From positions 1 to 43,684 of the forward strand of contig JAUIIB010000024.1 of NCBI GenBank assembly GCA_030431985.1: DNA of 43,684 nucleotides, in the 5' to 3' direction. Of the stretch, positions 16,022 to 25,049 are shown one piece after another (position 1 is the stretch's first letter; every line of letters starts with the position of its first letter). The position numbers were made by a program, and so were the translations under genes. The DNA is from Gammaproteobacteria bacterium. GTDB taxonomy: Bacteria > Pseudomonadota > Gammaproteobacteria > Burkholderiales > Nitrosomonadaceae. The notes under the pieces were generated by a model. That model was not told the DNA's origin. It saw only the letters and a list, made by a program, of their open reading frames with translations, and made no database searches.

Positions 16022-16576
16022 ATGCGTTCAACTCGAGATCAGTGTGATTTGTTTATACTGCGGCGTTTTTTGAATGACGGTGTGCAACATATTCTGTTGG
16101 CGTTAATGTGTATTTTGTTAGCAGTCAGTTTACTAAAGGGGTGTGCTGTATCGTTAAAAGAGCGTTCACTCGGTACAGAGACGGTTGAGACGCCATACCC
16201 GAATGCGCCATATAACCGGCCTTATACGGTGAAAGGTAAAACATACCATCCAATGCGGTCTGCCGTTGGATATAGTGAGCAGGGTATAGCTTCATGGTAT
16301 GGGTCAGAATCTGGTAATCGAACTGCTATGGGTACCCATTTTAATCCGCAAGGGTTAACGGCAGCGCATAAGACATTACCACTGCCAACAAAAGTCAGTG
16401 TGACTAACCTGAATAATGATCGATCAGTTGAGGTTGTGGTTAATGATCGAGGTCCATTCAAGAACAATCGGCTAATCGATTTGTCCCATGGCGCCGCAAA
16501 AAAAATAGGCCTTGATAAACAAGGACTGGCAAGGGTTAAAGTGAAATACATTGAAACACCGGTTAATTATCCTTAA
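16022..16576 (+). CDS. rlpA: RlpA-like septal ring lipoprotein (DPBB domain)
   Basis: A 184-residue exported protein with GAGGAGAG upstream of the ATG. A hydrophobic segment (HILLALMCILLAVSLL) ends in KGC, a lipobox-like site with a non-standard lysine, so lipidation is likely but not certain. The C-terminal part is the double-psi beta-barrel: EQGIASWYGSESGNRTAMGT, LTAAHKTLPLPTKVSVTNL, VVVNDRGPFKNNRLIDLSHG, which matches RlpA, a lytic transglycosylase or septal peptidoglycan-binding protein. There is no C-terminal SPOR domain, so septal targeting through denuded glycans would be missing. Confidence 0.88.
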   Translation: MRSTRDQCDLFILRRFLNDGVQHILLALMCILLAVSLLKGCAVSLKERSLGTETVETPYPNAPYNRPYTVKGKTYHPMRSAVGYSEQGIASWYGSESGNRTAMGTHFNPQGLTAAHKTLPLPTKVSVTNLNNDRSVEVVVNDRGPFKNNRLIDLSHGAAKKIGLDKQGLARVKVKYIETPVNYP

Positions 16577-16644
16577 CAGGTATTCTGGCATTGCCGTCTG
16601 AAAAGTATGATCAAAAATAAAGTAGGTGAGCGTGCCAGAGCATC

Positions 16645-17817
16645 ATGAAAAACAGCATGTTTGATCTTATGACGATGCTGCGCTCGCTCGTTGCAACGCC
16701 TTCCATGAGCAGCGTTATTTCCTCATTTGATGTCAGTAATCGTGTGGTTATTGAAATGTTGGCTGAATGGTTTGAGACGCTTGGTTTTGATGTCGAGATT
16801 ATGCCGTTGCCAAAACAGCCACATAAAGCCAATTTAATCGCCACAATTGGCCCGGTGCAGAAACAAGGCAAGAATAGGGGGCTGATGTTGGCTGGTCATA
16901 CTGATACAGTACCCTACAAAGAAGCATTCTGGCAATATAATCCTCTCCAGTTGACTGAACGTGAAAATCGCCTGTATGGACTTGGTACAGCGGATATGAA
17001 AAGCTTTTTTGCGCTGATTATCGAGGCATTCAAACAATTTGACGTTTCCCAGTTCAAACAACCGTTGGTTGTGCTGGCTACTGCTGATGAAGAAAGTTCA
17101 ATGGAGGGTGCTGCTGCCTTGCTGGATAAAGCGTATTTGCCTGCACGTTTTGCAGTTATTGGTGAACCGACAGGTCTCAGGCCGGTTTTTGCACATAAAG
17201 GTATTGCTATGAATGGTATACGCTTGACGGGGCAGGGAGGGCATTCAAGTAATCCAGCGTTAGGGCTGAATGCTATGGAATTTATGCATTTGGTATTGGG
17301 GGAACTGATTGGTTGGCGTAAAGAATTACAGCAGCGTTATCGTGACGAACAATTTGCTGTGCCAGTTCCTACCATAAATCTTGGTCATATATACGGTGGT
17401 GACAATCCGAATCGCATCTGTGATCAGTGTGAAGTCCATTTCGATATGCGTTTACTGCCATGCATGGATGTACAAGCCGTACATGATGAATTACATTTTC
17501 GCCTTACAAATTTGCTTGACGGTACGGGCATAAGTTGGGAACTGTTTCCGTTAAAACAGCCTACGCCGCCAATGCATACGCCTACCAACTCACCCATTGT
17601 AAAGAGCTGTGAACGCCACTGTAAGCATGATGCACAGGCCGTTGCATTTTGTACCGAGGGTTCATACTTGACTCAACTTGGGATTGATACTGTTATTCTG
17701 GGACCCGGTAACATAGCGCAGGCACATCAACCCGATGAATTTATTGAGTTATCAAGTATCCGGCCATGTGTGGAAATTCTGGCTGAATTAATTGCAGAGT
17801 ATTGCTGTAATAAATGA
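16645..17817 (+). CDS. argE: Acetylornithine deacetylase
   Basis: A 390-residue M20-family metallohydrolase. GHTDTVP, GLGTADMKSFFA, ATADEESSMEGA and GEPTGLRPVFAHKG are the ArgE signatures: the His-x-Asp pair and the DEES glutamates bind two zinc ions and the catalytic base. The late histidine lies in GNIAQAHQPDEF. It hydrolyses N-acetyl-L-ornithine to ornithine in arginine synthesis. Many betaproteobacteria use ArgJ instead, so the presence of a full argE is worth noting. No strong ribosome site precedes the ATG at 16645. Confidence 0.93.
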   Translation: MKNSMFDLMTMLRSLVATPSMSSVISSFDVSNRVVIEMLAEWFETLGFDVEIMPLPKQPHKANLIATIGPVQKQGKNRGLMLAGHTDTVPYKEAFWQYNPLQLTERENRLYGLGTADMKSFFALIIEAFKQFDVSQFKQPLVVLATADEESSMEGAAALLDKAYLPARFAVIGEPTGLRPVFAHKGIAMNGIRLTGQGGHSSNPALGLNAMEFMHLVLGELIGWRKELQQRYRDEQFAVPVPTINLGHIYGGDNPNRICDQCEVHFDMRLLPCMDVQAVHDELHFRLTNLLDGTGISWELFPLKQPTPPMHTPTNSPIVKSCERHCKHDAQAVAFCTEGSYLTQLGIDTVILGPGNIAQAHQPDEFIELSSIRPCVEILAELIAEYCCNK

Positions 17818-17919
17818 ACGGATTAACAAAATATTAACTAGGGATTGCACTAAATAATGCATGTACTAAAGGCTTATGTTCTATAAAGCATTGTCAGATA
17901 GGGAAATAAAACAAGGTTG

Positions 17920-19077
17920 ATGGACTCAGGTACAGATTTATCGATTCGACAGCGACGTTATCAGAGTGTACGAAGGGTAACTTTAATCGGCTCTGTCGTA
18001 GATCTTGTGCTGGGTGTTGCAAAAGTGCTGGCAGGTTGGTTGGCAAACTCGCAGGCATTGATTGCAGATGGCATTCATTCATTTTCAGATGTATTTACAG
18101 ATCTTTTCGTCTTATATGCGGCCAAACATTCACATAAAGCGGCTGACGAAGAACATCCGTATGGTTATGGCCGTATTGAAACGCTGACAACGGTTGGGTT
18201 GGGCGTTGTGTTGATGATTGTGGCTTGCGGTATAGTTTATGATTCTATTCTTCGATTGAGTAAACCAGAAATCCTTTTGATTCCCGGTGGTTTGGCATTA
18301 GCAGTCGCTATTGTATCAATCGTTTCTAAAGAATGGATATATCAATATACCGTTGCTGCTGCTCGCCGACTACGGTCTGATATGTTGATGGCAAATGCAT
18401 GGCACAGCCGTTCTGATGCAATATCGTCTGTTGTTGTTATGCTGGGAATAGCAGGAGCCATGTACGGTTATCCTTATTTGGATGCGGTTGCGGCGGTAGT
18501 AGTGGCAGTCATGATTGCCAAAATCGGCTTTGAGCTGGTGCGTTCCAGCACACGGGAGTTAATTGATGCAGCGCTGGATAGTGACGAGGTGGATGCAATT
18601 CGTCAACATATTCTGACGGTCAATGGAGTTCGTTCTGTGCATATGCTTCGTTCGCGTATGAGTGCAGGTGATGCGTTTATTGATGTACATATTCAGGTTG
18701 ACCCGATGCTTAGTGTGTCTGAAGGTCATCAAATTGGCGATGCGGTACGACGGCGGTTGCTCGAGGCGGTTAACGTTGTTTCAGATGTTACTGTACATAT
18801 CGATCCCGAAGATGACGAATCCAATTCGCCGTGTGATGATCTGCCGCATAGAGAACAGGTTATCGATGCGTTGAAACGATGCTGGCCGCAATTACCTGTT
18901 CAAACAATTGAAACAGTGAGATTGCATTATTTATCTGGAAAAATTCAGATTGAATTGGATCTGCCGATCTCGATACTGCATAATGTTCAACACGCCATAC
19001 AACTAGTCAATGAATTGCAGCAGGCTAGTGAAACGCTGATGTATGTAGGTGATGTCCAAGTGCGATTTAAAGTTTGA
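17920..19077 (+). CDS. Cation diffusion facilitator (CDF) metal exporter
   Basis: A 385-residue inner-membrane divalent metal/proton antiporter. ATG 17920 has AAGG just upstream; a TTG one codon earlier is less likely. Six helices precede a cytoplasmic domain. The transport site reads HSFSD (His53, Asp57) in helix 2 and HSRSD (His162, Asp166) in helix 5; two HxxxD sites are the Zn/Cd-type combination, against DxxxD in FieF. The HPYGYGR motif links helices 2 and 3. The C-terminal domain (from about 205) is followed by a further 80 residues (DALKRCWPQLPVQTIETVRL onward) that resemble a second copy of the ferredoxin-like metal-sensing fold. Confidence 0.93.
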   Translation: MDSGTDLSIRQRRYQSVRRVTLIGSVVDLVLGVAKVLAGWLANSQALIADGIHSFSDVFTDLFVLYAAKHSHKAADEEHPYGYGRIETLTTVGLGVVLMIVACGIVYDSILRLSKPEILLIPGGLALAVAIVSIVSKEWIYQYTVAAARRLRSDMLMANAWHSRSDAISSVVVMLGIAGAMYGYPYLDAVAAVVVAVMIAKIGFELVRSSTRELIDAALDSDEVDAIRQHILTVNGVRSVHMLRSRMSAGDAFIDVHIQVDPMLSVSEGHQIGDAVRRRLLEAVNVVSDVTVHIDPEDDESNSPCDDLPHREQVIDALKRCWPQLPVQTIETVRLHYLSGKIQIELDLPISILHNVQHAIQLVNELQQASETLMYVGDVQVRFKV

Positions 19078-19181
19078 ACGCAAAAAGCTTCCAGATTCAT
19101 TTAAATCTCATGCTGGCAGCAGTGTCGCTACCACAGTTGAGTATGTAATCCAGGTGTATAAGTAATATCGATTTTATGTCA

Positions 19182-20096
19182 TTAATTGCGCCGTTCTTGA
19201 TTGTTTTGTTGTGCTAGTTTCTGGTAAAAGGCCAAACGTCTGGTGTTAATTTCGCCATCCTTAGTTGCTTGGATAAGTGCGCATCCGGGTTCATTAACAT
19301 GTCGGCAGTTATGGAATTTGCAGCTTCCGATATAAGGGTGAAATTCGATAAACCCCGATGCCAGAGATGCATCATCAATGTGGTTCAGACCAAATACTTG
19401 CATCCCGGGTGAATCAATAATTGCACTATCTGCGTCTAGATGATAAAGACGAGAGTGTGTTGTGGTGTGACAACCTGAATTAAGTGCGACAGAAATATCC
19501 GCTGTTGCACGTTGTGCTTCTGGAGCAAGTGCATTGAGCAAAGTTGATTTCCCCATGCCGGATTGGCCTGCAAGTACACTTAACTGGTTTGTGAGATAGG
19601 GGGTCAGTGCTGAAACATTTTGAAGTGCGCAAATTTTGATTACCGGATAACCGATCGATTCATAAAGTAATAATGTCTTGACTGCCTGCTGAGACGGTTC
19701 GGCTAGGTCGGTCTTGTTGAGTACGATAATTGCCTTAATGTGCTGATTTTCTGCTGCAACCAAACAGCGATTGAGAAGCTCTTCGCTGAAACTGGGTACA
19801 GCTGCAACAACGAAAATTATTTGCGACACGTTGGCAGCAATGATTTTTTTTTTGAAAGTGTCGCTGCGATACAGCAACGTTTGTCGCGGTTGAATTGCTT
19901 CAATAACACCCTGTCCAGGTGAGGTTAATTTAACGTCAACGTAATCACCGCATGCTCCATTACTTCTTTTGCCCCGCATGACGCAAGACAGTAATGCTCC
20001 ATCGGTAGATTCTACAGTAAAGTGTCTACCGAAAACGGCAATAATCCGCCCCGTTTGGCATGATTTTTCTGTTGCGTGTTGACGCGTTTTGTTCAA
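19182..20096 (-). CDS. rsgA: Ribosome small subunit-dependent GTPase A
   Basis: A 304-residue circularly permuted GTPase that matures the 30S subunit. An N-terminal OB domain (GRIIAVFGRHFTVESTDGAL) comes first, then G4 NKTDL, G1 GQSGMGKST, G3 DSPGMQVFGL, in the permuted order typical of RsgA. The C-terminal zinc knuckle shows C-x5-H-x-x-C-type ligands in GSCKFHNCRHVNEPGCAL. The start ATG overlaps the stop of the pterin dehydratase gene by 4 bases (ATGA), so they are co-translated. Confidence 0.97.
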   Translation of the reverse strand: MNKTRQHATEKSCQTGRIIAVFGRHFTVESTDGALLSCVMRGKRSNGACGDYVDVKLTSPGQGVIEAIQPRQTLLYRSDTFKKKIIAANVSQIIFVVAAVPSFSEELLNRCLVAAENQHIKAIIVLNKTDLAEPSQQAVKTLLLYESIGYPVIKICALQNVSALTPYLTNQLSVLAGQSGMGKSTLLNALAPEAQRATADISVALNSGCHTTTHSRLYHLDADSAIIDSPGMQVFGLNHIDDASLASGFIEFHPYIGSCKFHNCRHVNEPGCALIQATKDGEINTRRLAFYQKLAQQNNQERRN

Positions 20097-20422
20097 CTGC
20101 CAAATAGTGCGTCAACTTTTGCGGCGCAGATAAAATCATTTTCGGACAGTCCACCTATCGCGTGCGTGGTGTATGTGATTTCACACTGTTTGTAACTGAC
20201 AACCATATCCGGATGATGATCCTCCTGATGTGAAATCCATGCCACAGCATTGACGAAGGCCATGGTTTGATAATAATTTTTGAAACTAAAAGTTTTACAG
20301 ATTTGTTTGTCGTGTAAATTCCAGTCATTAATCTGCTGTAGCAGTGTGGCGGCTGCATCTACAGTTAATGGTGCTATACCACCTTCACAGGGTTTGCATT
20401 GTTTTGTAGTTAGATTGTTCAT
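20093..20422 (-). CDS. phhB: Pterin-4a-carbinolamine dehydratase
   Basis: A 109-residue protein of the PCD/DCoH family. The motif QEDHHPDMVV and ITYTTHAIGGLSENDF carry the three conserved histidines; FKNYYQTMAFVNAVAWIS is the central helix. It dehydrates 4a-hydroxytetrahydrobiopterin, normally serving phenylalanine hydroxylase. No pterin-dependent hydroxylase is in the window. Its conserved place between an M48 protease and rsgA in betaproteobacteria points to a household role independent of phenylalanine degradation. Confidence 0.95.
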   Translation of the reverse strand: MNNLTTKQCKPCEGGIAPLTVDAAATLLQQINDWNLHDKQICKTFSFKNYYQTMAFVNAVAWISHQEDHHPDMVVSYKQCEITYTTHAIGGLSENDFICAAKVDALFGS

Positions 20423-20454
20423 CGGTTTGATCCTTTTCAGTGCAAAATCGTTTT

Positions 20455-21711
20455 TTATTGCGTTTGATTTTGTAAATGCGCTACTCTGCTAACGGCTGGC
20501 GGATGTGAATCATAAAAAGTTGAATGTAACGGATCTGGTGTTAATGTAGATGCATTGTCCTGATAGAGTTTGACCAGTGCGCTGATTAAATCATTAGCTG
20601 ACGCATTCTTTGCTGCATAAGCATCTGCTTCAAATTCATGTTTTCTTGAATAAATGCTCGATATCGGATGAAATAGAAATGTGAATACCGGCATGACAAG
20701 AAAAAACAATAGTAATGCCATTGCGGTATTCGGTAGCGTGGTGACACTCACGCCCAGCCCTTCGTAAAACCAAGACTGATTCATTAGAAAGCCAAGGAGC
20801 CAGAAAAATACCAGGCTCATGATGAAGGAGGCGGCAATACGTTTAATTACATGCCGGTGCTTAAAATGCCCCAGTTCATGTGCAAGTACAGCCTCGATTT
20901 CCTGGGGTTCAAGGCTTGTGAGCAATGTATCGAAGAAAACAATACGTTTAGTTTTGCCGAATCCGGTGAAATAAGCGTTGCCGTGTTTACTGCGGCGCGA
21001 ACCGTCCATAACGAACAGGCCGCTTGACTTAAAGCCGCATTTATTCAGCAGTTGCTCGATACGCGTCTTGAGTGAGGCGTCTTCCAGAGGTGTGAATCGA
21101 TTAAATAACGGTGCAATCCAGGTTGGGAAAATGGCCAGTAGAAACAGATTGAATATCATCCATGCCGCCCAGGCATACAGCCACCAATGCTCACCTGTTT
21201 TTTCCATTAACCACAGGATGCAGAATAACAATGGCGCACCGAATAAAACCATCAGCAGACCTTGTTTGATTAAATCGGCAAAAAACATTCCGACAGACAT
21301 TTTATTAAAGCCGAATTGCTCTTCGATGACAAAAGTCCGGTAGTAGCTGAAAGGAATTTCAATAAGTCCCATAATCAGAAAAACGCTCATGATTAAAGCC
21401 ATACCGCTAAAAATTGGATCGCTAAGCCAATCGGACCAGAAACTATTAATGCCGTTTAAGCCACCACCAAGTGTTAGCGTTAGCAGAATTCCTGCGTGTA
21501 AAATAATACCGGGGTATCCAGCACGTGTTTTGGCGCAGGTATAATCGGCTGCTTTACGGTGTTCAGCAAGACTGATTTGGTCGGAAAATTCTTGAGGAAC
21601 AGTATTCTGATGTGCGCGCACATGGCGAATGTGCCGCGATGACAGCCACATTTGAATGACTGTGGTAAGTGACAAAACAACAATAAAAATCAAAGTAAAC
21701 GATTGCATCAT
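20455..21711 (-). CDS. M48-family (Ste24/HtpX-like) membrane metalloprotease
   Basis: A 418-residue integral-membrane zinc protease. The zinc motif is HELGH at His278-His282 in VLAHELGHFKHRH, with the third ligand likely in the later SSIYSRKHEFEADAYA segment (Glu of FEADA). N-terminal helices and the FVIEEQFGFNKMS loop match Ste24-type CAAX proteases rather than the shorter HtpX. It would process or degrade inner-membrane proteins. Tandem ATG codons open the gene; a TTG lies one codon earlier. It precedes the pterin dehydratase gene by 32 bases and probably shares a transcript with it and rsgA. Confidence 0.93.
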   Translation of the reverse strand: MMQSFTLIFIVVLSLTTVIQMWLSSRHIRHVRAHQNTVPQEFSDQISLAEHRKAADYTCAKTRAGYPGIILHAGILLTLTLGGGLNGINSFWSDWLSDPIFSGMALIMSVFLIMGLIEIPFSYYRTFVIEEQFGFNKMSVGMFFADLIKQGLLMVLFGAPLLFCILWLMEKTGEHWWLYAWAAWMIFNLFLLAIFPTWIAPLFNRFTPLEDASLKTRIEQLLNKCGFKSSGLFVMDGSRRSKHGNAYFTGFGKTKRIVFFDTLLTSLEPQEIEAVLAHELGHFKHRHVIKRIAASFIMSLVFFWLLGFLMNQSWFYEGLGVSVTTLPNTAMALLLFFLVMPVFTFLFHPISSIYSRKHEFEADAYAAKNASANDLISALVKLYQDNASTLTPDPLHSTFYDSHPPAVSRVAHLQNQTQ

Positions 21712-21811
21712 CAACAGTGTTTAAATAATCAATTATAGAAGTGACGGATTGCTACCAGTATGACAAAATAAAATGGCTAACATTCAATTAACGCTAATTC
21801 TATTACCCATT

Positions 21812-22363
21812 ATGTCACAAGATAACACGAATCATAACCTCATTTGGATTGATATGGAGATGACCGGACTCGACCCCGACAAGGATCGAATTATTGAAGT
21901 TGCGATTGTCGTCACCGACGGACAATTGAACAGGGTTGCTGAAAGTCCTGTGCTTGTTGTTTCGCAACCGCAGGCAGTACTTGACGGTATGGATAAGTGG
22001 AATCAGTCGACGCACGCAAAATCGGGTTTAATTGATAAGGTCAAGGCATCAACACTTACGGAGGTCGAGATCGAAGCGCAAATGCTTACATTTTTACAGC
22101 AGTATGTGCCGTCGGGTACTTCTCCTATGTGTGGTAACTCAATTTGTCAGGACCGGCGTTTTATGGCACGTTGGATGCCTGAACTCGAAGCGTATTTTCA
22201 TTATCGCAACCTGGATGTCAGTACCTTTAAGGAATTGGTTAAACGCTGGAAGCCAGAAATTGCTTCAGGACTAAAAAAAGAAGGCAAGCATCAAGCACTG
22301 GCTGATATTTATGATTCGATTAACGAACTCAAATATTATCGCGAGCATTTTATAGCAGTATAG
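21812..22363 (+). CDS. orn: Oligoribonuclease
   Basis: A 183-residue DEDDh 3'-5' exonuclease that finishes RNA decay by cutting di- and short oligoribonucleotides, including pGpG from c-di-GMP turnover. Asp14 and Glu16 lie in [10 protein letters not shown]; the later acidic residues and the histidine lie in [20 protein letters not shown] and [10 protein letters not shown]. The ATG at 21812 gives the normal length; a frame from 21773 adds 13 hydrophobic residues without family support. Divergent from the M48 protease gene, with about 100 bases between starts. Confidence 0.97.
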   Translation: MSQDNTNHNLIWIDMEMTGLDPDKDRIIEVAIVVTDGQLNRVAESPVLVVSQPQAVLDGMDKWNQSTHAKSGLIDKVKASTLTEVEIEAQMLTFLQQYVPSGTSPMCGNSICQDRRFMARWMPELEAYFHYRNLDVSTFKELVKRWKPEIASGLKKEGKHQALADIYDSINELKYYREHFIAV

Positions 22364-22692
22364 CGTTACATTGAACGTTTCTGTCGTCCGTGGTTCAAAC
22401 GATCAAGAAGGCGGCGGTATATAAATTTTACCGGTGAAATTTCTCTGACTCTGTTGGTTTTAGCGCCGGTTTCAAACAGGACCGTTGAATTCTGGTATTT
22501 GTTTTCTTCTGATCTGATCAGATATGATTGTGAGCAATTTTTTGAATCCAGACGAAGAAATTTCATAATTGATGAAATAAGCGCGGATGCACAGAGCGAC
22601 ATTGCCCTTGATTTGTAATGGGGAAAGGTCGTTATGGTTTCCGAACCTGATCGTTGTATATATTTGAGTTATCTAGTTATTAAGGAGAGAAA
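22364..22692. other. Intergenic stretch between orn and the EF-hand gene
   Basis: About 330 bases. A 78-codon frame on the minus strand (22366-22602) has a plausible start but no recognisable domain and no strong ribosome site. The promoter of the EF-hand gene should lie near its 3' end; I see no clear boxes. Confidence 0.4.
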
Positions 22693-23298
22693 ATGTTTCA
22701 AAAAAATAAATGGCTTTTTACATTATTTATTAGTTTCACGGGTTTCTTGATTCTCAATATTCCATCCGCAATGGCGCATGCTTCAGATAAAGAAGATCAC
22801 CATGGCTGTAAACATTGTGAAAAGAAATTATCCAAAATGGATACCGACGAGGATGGCAAGATCAGTAGAAGAGAATTCATGAAATATCATGGTGAATTGT
22901 TCAATAAAGCCGATTTGAATAAAGACCGGTTTCTGGATATGGATGAAATTCACTGGATGATGGAAGATATGCACAAGCACATGCGCAAACATCATGATCG
23001 TAAAGAAGGCCATGAAAAGGGACACCATGAAAAGCACGATCATGATAACGATGGTGATATAGAAGAACACTCGCCACATGGCAGTCATGACGATCATAAT
23101 AATAATGAAAAGCATGCTGATGATAACGAAGTGCACGATCATGATAATGATGGTGATATAGAAGAACATTCACCGCATGGTAGTCATGGCGACCATGAAG
23201 ATGATCAGGCTGACAACGAAGAACAAGAAGAGCAAGAAGAGCAAGAAGAGCAAGATGAGGACGATGATAGCGAAAGTGCAGATTCGAGCACTTACTAA
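22693..23298 (+). CDS. Exported EF-hand protein with His/Asp/Glu-rich repeats
   Basis: A 201-residue protein with AAGGAGAG before the ATG and a signal peptide cut near residue 28 (PSAMA-HAS). Residues 50-61 (DTDEDGKISRRE) form a canonical EF-hand loop; 74-85 (DLNKDRFLDMDE) a second with Arg at the usual glycine. Then comes a His/Lys-rich stretch and two copies, 33 residues apart, of HDHDNDGDIEEHSPHG, each with a DxDxDG calcium-loop core lacking the closing glutamate. The tail is an EEQ repeat and an Asp/Glu run. A CKHC motif lies at 39-42. It is likely a periplasmic Ca or transition-metal buffer; the precise role is unknown. Confidence 0.85.
   Translation: MFQKNKWLFTLFISFTGFLILNIPSAMAHASDKEDHHGCKHCEKKLSKMDTDEDGKISRREFMKYHGELFNKADLNKDRFLDMDEIHWMMEDMHKHMRKHHDRKEGHEKGHHEKHDHDNDGDIEEHSPHGSHDDHNNNEKHADDNEVHDHDNDGDIEEHSPHGSHGDHEDDQADNEEQEEQEEQEEQDEDDDSESADSSTY
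23038..23196 (+). repeat. Two in-gene direct repeat units, 99-base period
   Basis: The units start at 23038 and 23137 and share about 60 bases with mostly third-position differences (GATCATGATAACGATGGTGA against GATCATGATAATGATGGTGA). They encode the two HDHDNDGD repeats of the EF-hand protein, so duplication followed by synonymous drift is the simplest reading. Confidence 0.85.
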
Positions 23299-23398
23299 CA
23301 GGCGCAGCTTTTGATTAGGTTTGTTTGACCATTCGCTATCGGTCAGCGATTAATAACAGATTCATCCGTATCAATTAAAAATTGACAACATGCAGGCT

Positions 23399-23422
23399 GC
23401 TCCCACAGCTTTTCGTGGGAGC
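23399..23422. terminator. Hairpin between convergent EF-hand and M16 protease genes
   Basis: GCTCCCAC and GTGGGAGC form a perfect 8-base-pair stem with an 8-base loop. It lies between two convergent genes, where a shared terminator would be expected. Neither side has a strong T-run (TTGTTAAATTTT on plus; a TTTTTAAT about 18 bases beyond on minus), so it may be an imperfect bidirectional terminator or a stray palindrome. Confidence 0.4.
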
Positions 23423-23571
23423 CTGTGTGTTGTTAAATTTTATCTTCAACAATTTGGTCAGAAATGATGGGAGAAGTAATGTTCCTAAGTGCTCTGGTGT
23501 TATTTATACCAATCAAGTAAGCATGCCGACAGATAATATCTGCTATTTTTTTGGCAATAAACGCCATGATA

Positions 23572-24960
23572 TTAATGTCGCAGCCCATCGGGTGCCTTAA
23601 TCGACTGTTTTTGTTCCAGCGGTTGCGGGTCGAGTATAGCTACAGTCAACTTGTCATCATCAAAATACTTTTTAGCAACCGCGCGAATTTGTTCAGCGGA
23701 TACCGCCTGTAATTTTTCGATCATGACGTCAATATTACGGTAAGACAGCCCGATGCTTTCCAGTCTGCCGATTTGCATTGCTTGTGCAAAAACAGAATCG
23801 AGTCGATAAACCTGGCTGGCCACAACCTGTGCCTTTACCCGTTTGAGTTCAGCTTCAGTAACAGGGTGCTCTATTACTTGATTGATCTCAGCACGCAGTG
23901 CTTGTTCTAGTTCTTCAACGGTTTTGCCGGGGCTTGGTGTACCACTTAGTAGGAACATATTTTCGCCGCGGCCGGTAGCGGTGTAGCTGGCTCCTGCCGA
24001 ATTTGCAATTTGACGCTCACGCACCAATGATTTGTTTAACCGGGCCGAGGCGTGGCCATCAAGTATGCTTTCAAGTATAGCTAGTGCAAAAGGTTCCCAG
24101 TCACCCGTGATGTCACGGATAACTGGTGTGTGATAGCCCATGATTAAATAAGGTAATTCTGCTGGTGCTTTGACTATGACCCGCTTGGTACCCAGTTGTG
24201 GTGGTTCAGTCTGTGGCTTGCGCTGGTCGATTTCTGGAATCGAGTGTGCCGGAATAGGCCCATAATATTGTTGTGCAAGCTGTTTAACTTGATTCGGATC
24301 GACATCGCCAACGATGACGAGGATAGCGTTGTTTGGAGCATACCAACGGTCATACCAGATTTGTGCGTCCTTAACTGTCATATTTTCAAGATCGTTCATC
24401 CAGCCAATGACGGGACGTTTGTAGGGATGGGACTGATATGCTACCGCCATCATTTTCTCGAATAACAATGAATGTGGCTGATCATCCGTGCGCAAGCGTC
24501 TTTCTTCCATAACAACTTTAATTTCTTTGGAAAATTCTGTTTCAGTTAATTGAAGATTGTGCATACGATCTGATTCCAGCTCCATTGCCAGTGGTAGATG
24601 GTCTTTGTGCAGCTGTTGAAAATACCCGGTGTAATCACGGCTAGTGAATGCATTGTCATTTCCGCCGGCGGCGGCAATGCGTTTAGAGAATTCACCGCCT
24701 GGTATTTTTTCAGTGCCTTTGAACATCATATGTTCCAAAACGTGTGCTACGCCGGTAACGCCATTCACTTCGTCGATACTGCCGGCTTGATACATTAATA
24801 ATGAAACGACAACGGGTGATCGGTGGTCTTCTTTTACGATCAGCTTTAAGCCGTTCTCAAAAATGAATTCGTGTGGATTAGCAAGTGTTGCAGATGCTGC
24901 ACAGTACAAGAACAGCATTAACAGCATGGGGGAAGAAATACTGACATAAACTGATTTCAT
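23572..24960 (-). CDS. M16-family zinc metallopeptidase, exported
   Basis: A 462-residue protein with a signal peptide (cut near residue 27, TLANP). The inverted zinc motif HxxEH is HVLEH at 73-77, with the third ligand glutamate in VMEERR near 153. The R/Y substrate pocket region is expected in the C-terminal half (ASYTATGRGENMFLLSG). It is one M16 pair-unit long; such bacterial proteins work as homo- or heterodimers with a second, often inactive, M16 protein that is commonly encoded next door, but none is seen here. Divergent from ftsY, an arrangement conserved in related bacteria. Confidence 0.93.
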   Translation of the reverse strand: MKSVYVSISSPMLLMLFLYCAASATLANPHEFIFENGLKLIVKEDHRSPVVVSLLMYQAGSIDEVNGVTGVAHVLEHMMFKGTEKIPGGEFSKRIAAAGGNDNAFTSRDYTGYFQQLHKDHLPLAMELESDRMHNLQLTETEFSKEIKVVMEERRLRTDDQPHSLLFEKMMAVAYQSHPYKRPVIGWMNDLENMTVKDAQIWYDRWYAPNNAILVIVGDVDPNQVKQLAQQYYGPIPAHSIPEIDQRKPQTEPPQLGTKRVIVKAPAELPYLIMGYHTPVIRDITGDWEPFALAILESILDGHASARLNKSLVRERQIANSAGASYTATGRGENMFLLSGTPSPGKTVEELEQALRAEINQVIEHPVTEAELKRVKAQVVASQVYRLDSVFAQAMQIGRLESIGLSYRNIDVMIEKLQAVSAEQIRAVAKKYFDDDKLTVAILDPQPLEQKQSIKAPDGLRH

Positions 24961-25049
24961 TTTGCCTACCTAAATGTGATTAAACAGAATAAAATTATGC
25001 TTTGAGATGTATAAAAAAGCTGATTGCGTTGAGGATAGAGCCTACCAGA

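Noticed and set aside
22366..22602. 78-codon minus-strand frame between orn and the EF-hand gene
   Set aside because: No ribosome site, no recognisable domain and its end overlaps only intergenic DNA; kept as intergenic.
22828..23173. Two long minus-strand frames opposite the EF-hand gene
   Set aside because: Histidine- or methionine/isoleucine-rich translations are mirror products of the GAT/CAT repeats on the coding strand.
23038..23250. Possible CRISPR-like or tandem repeat array
   Set aside because: Only two units with coding-frame period and silent differences, plus an EEQ microrepeat; they are part of one protein gene.
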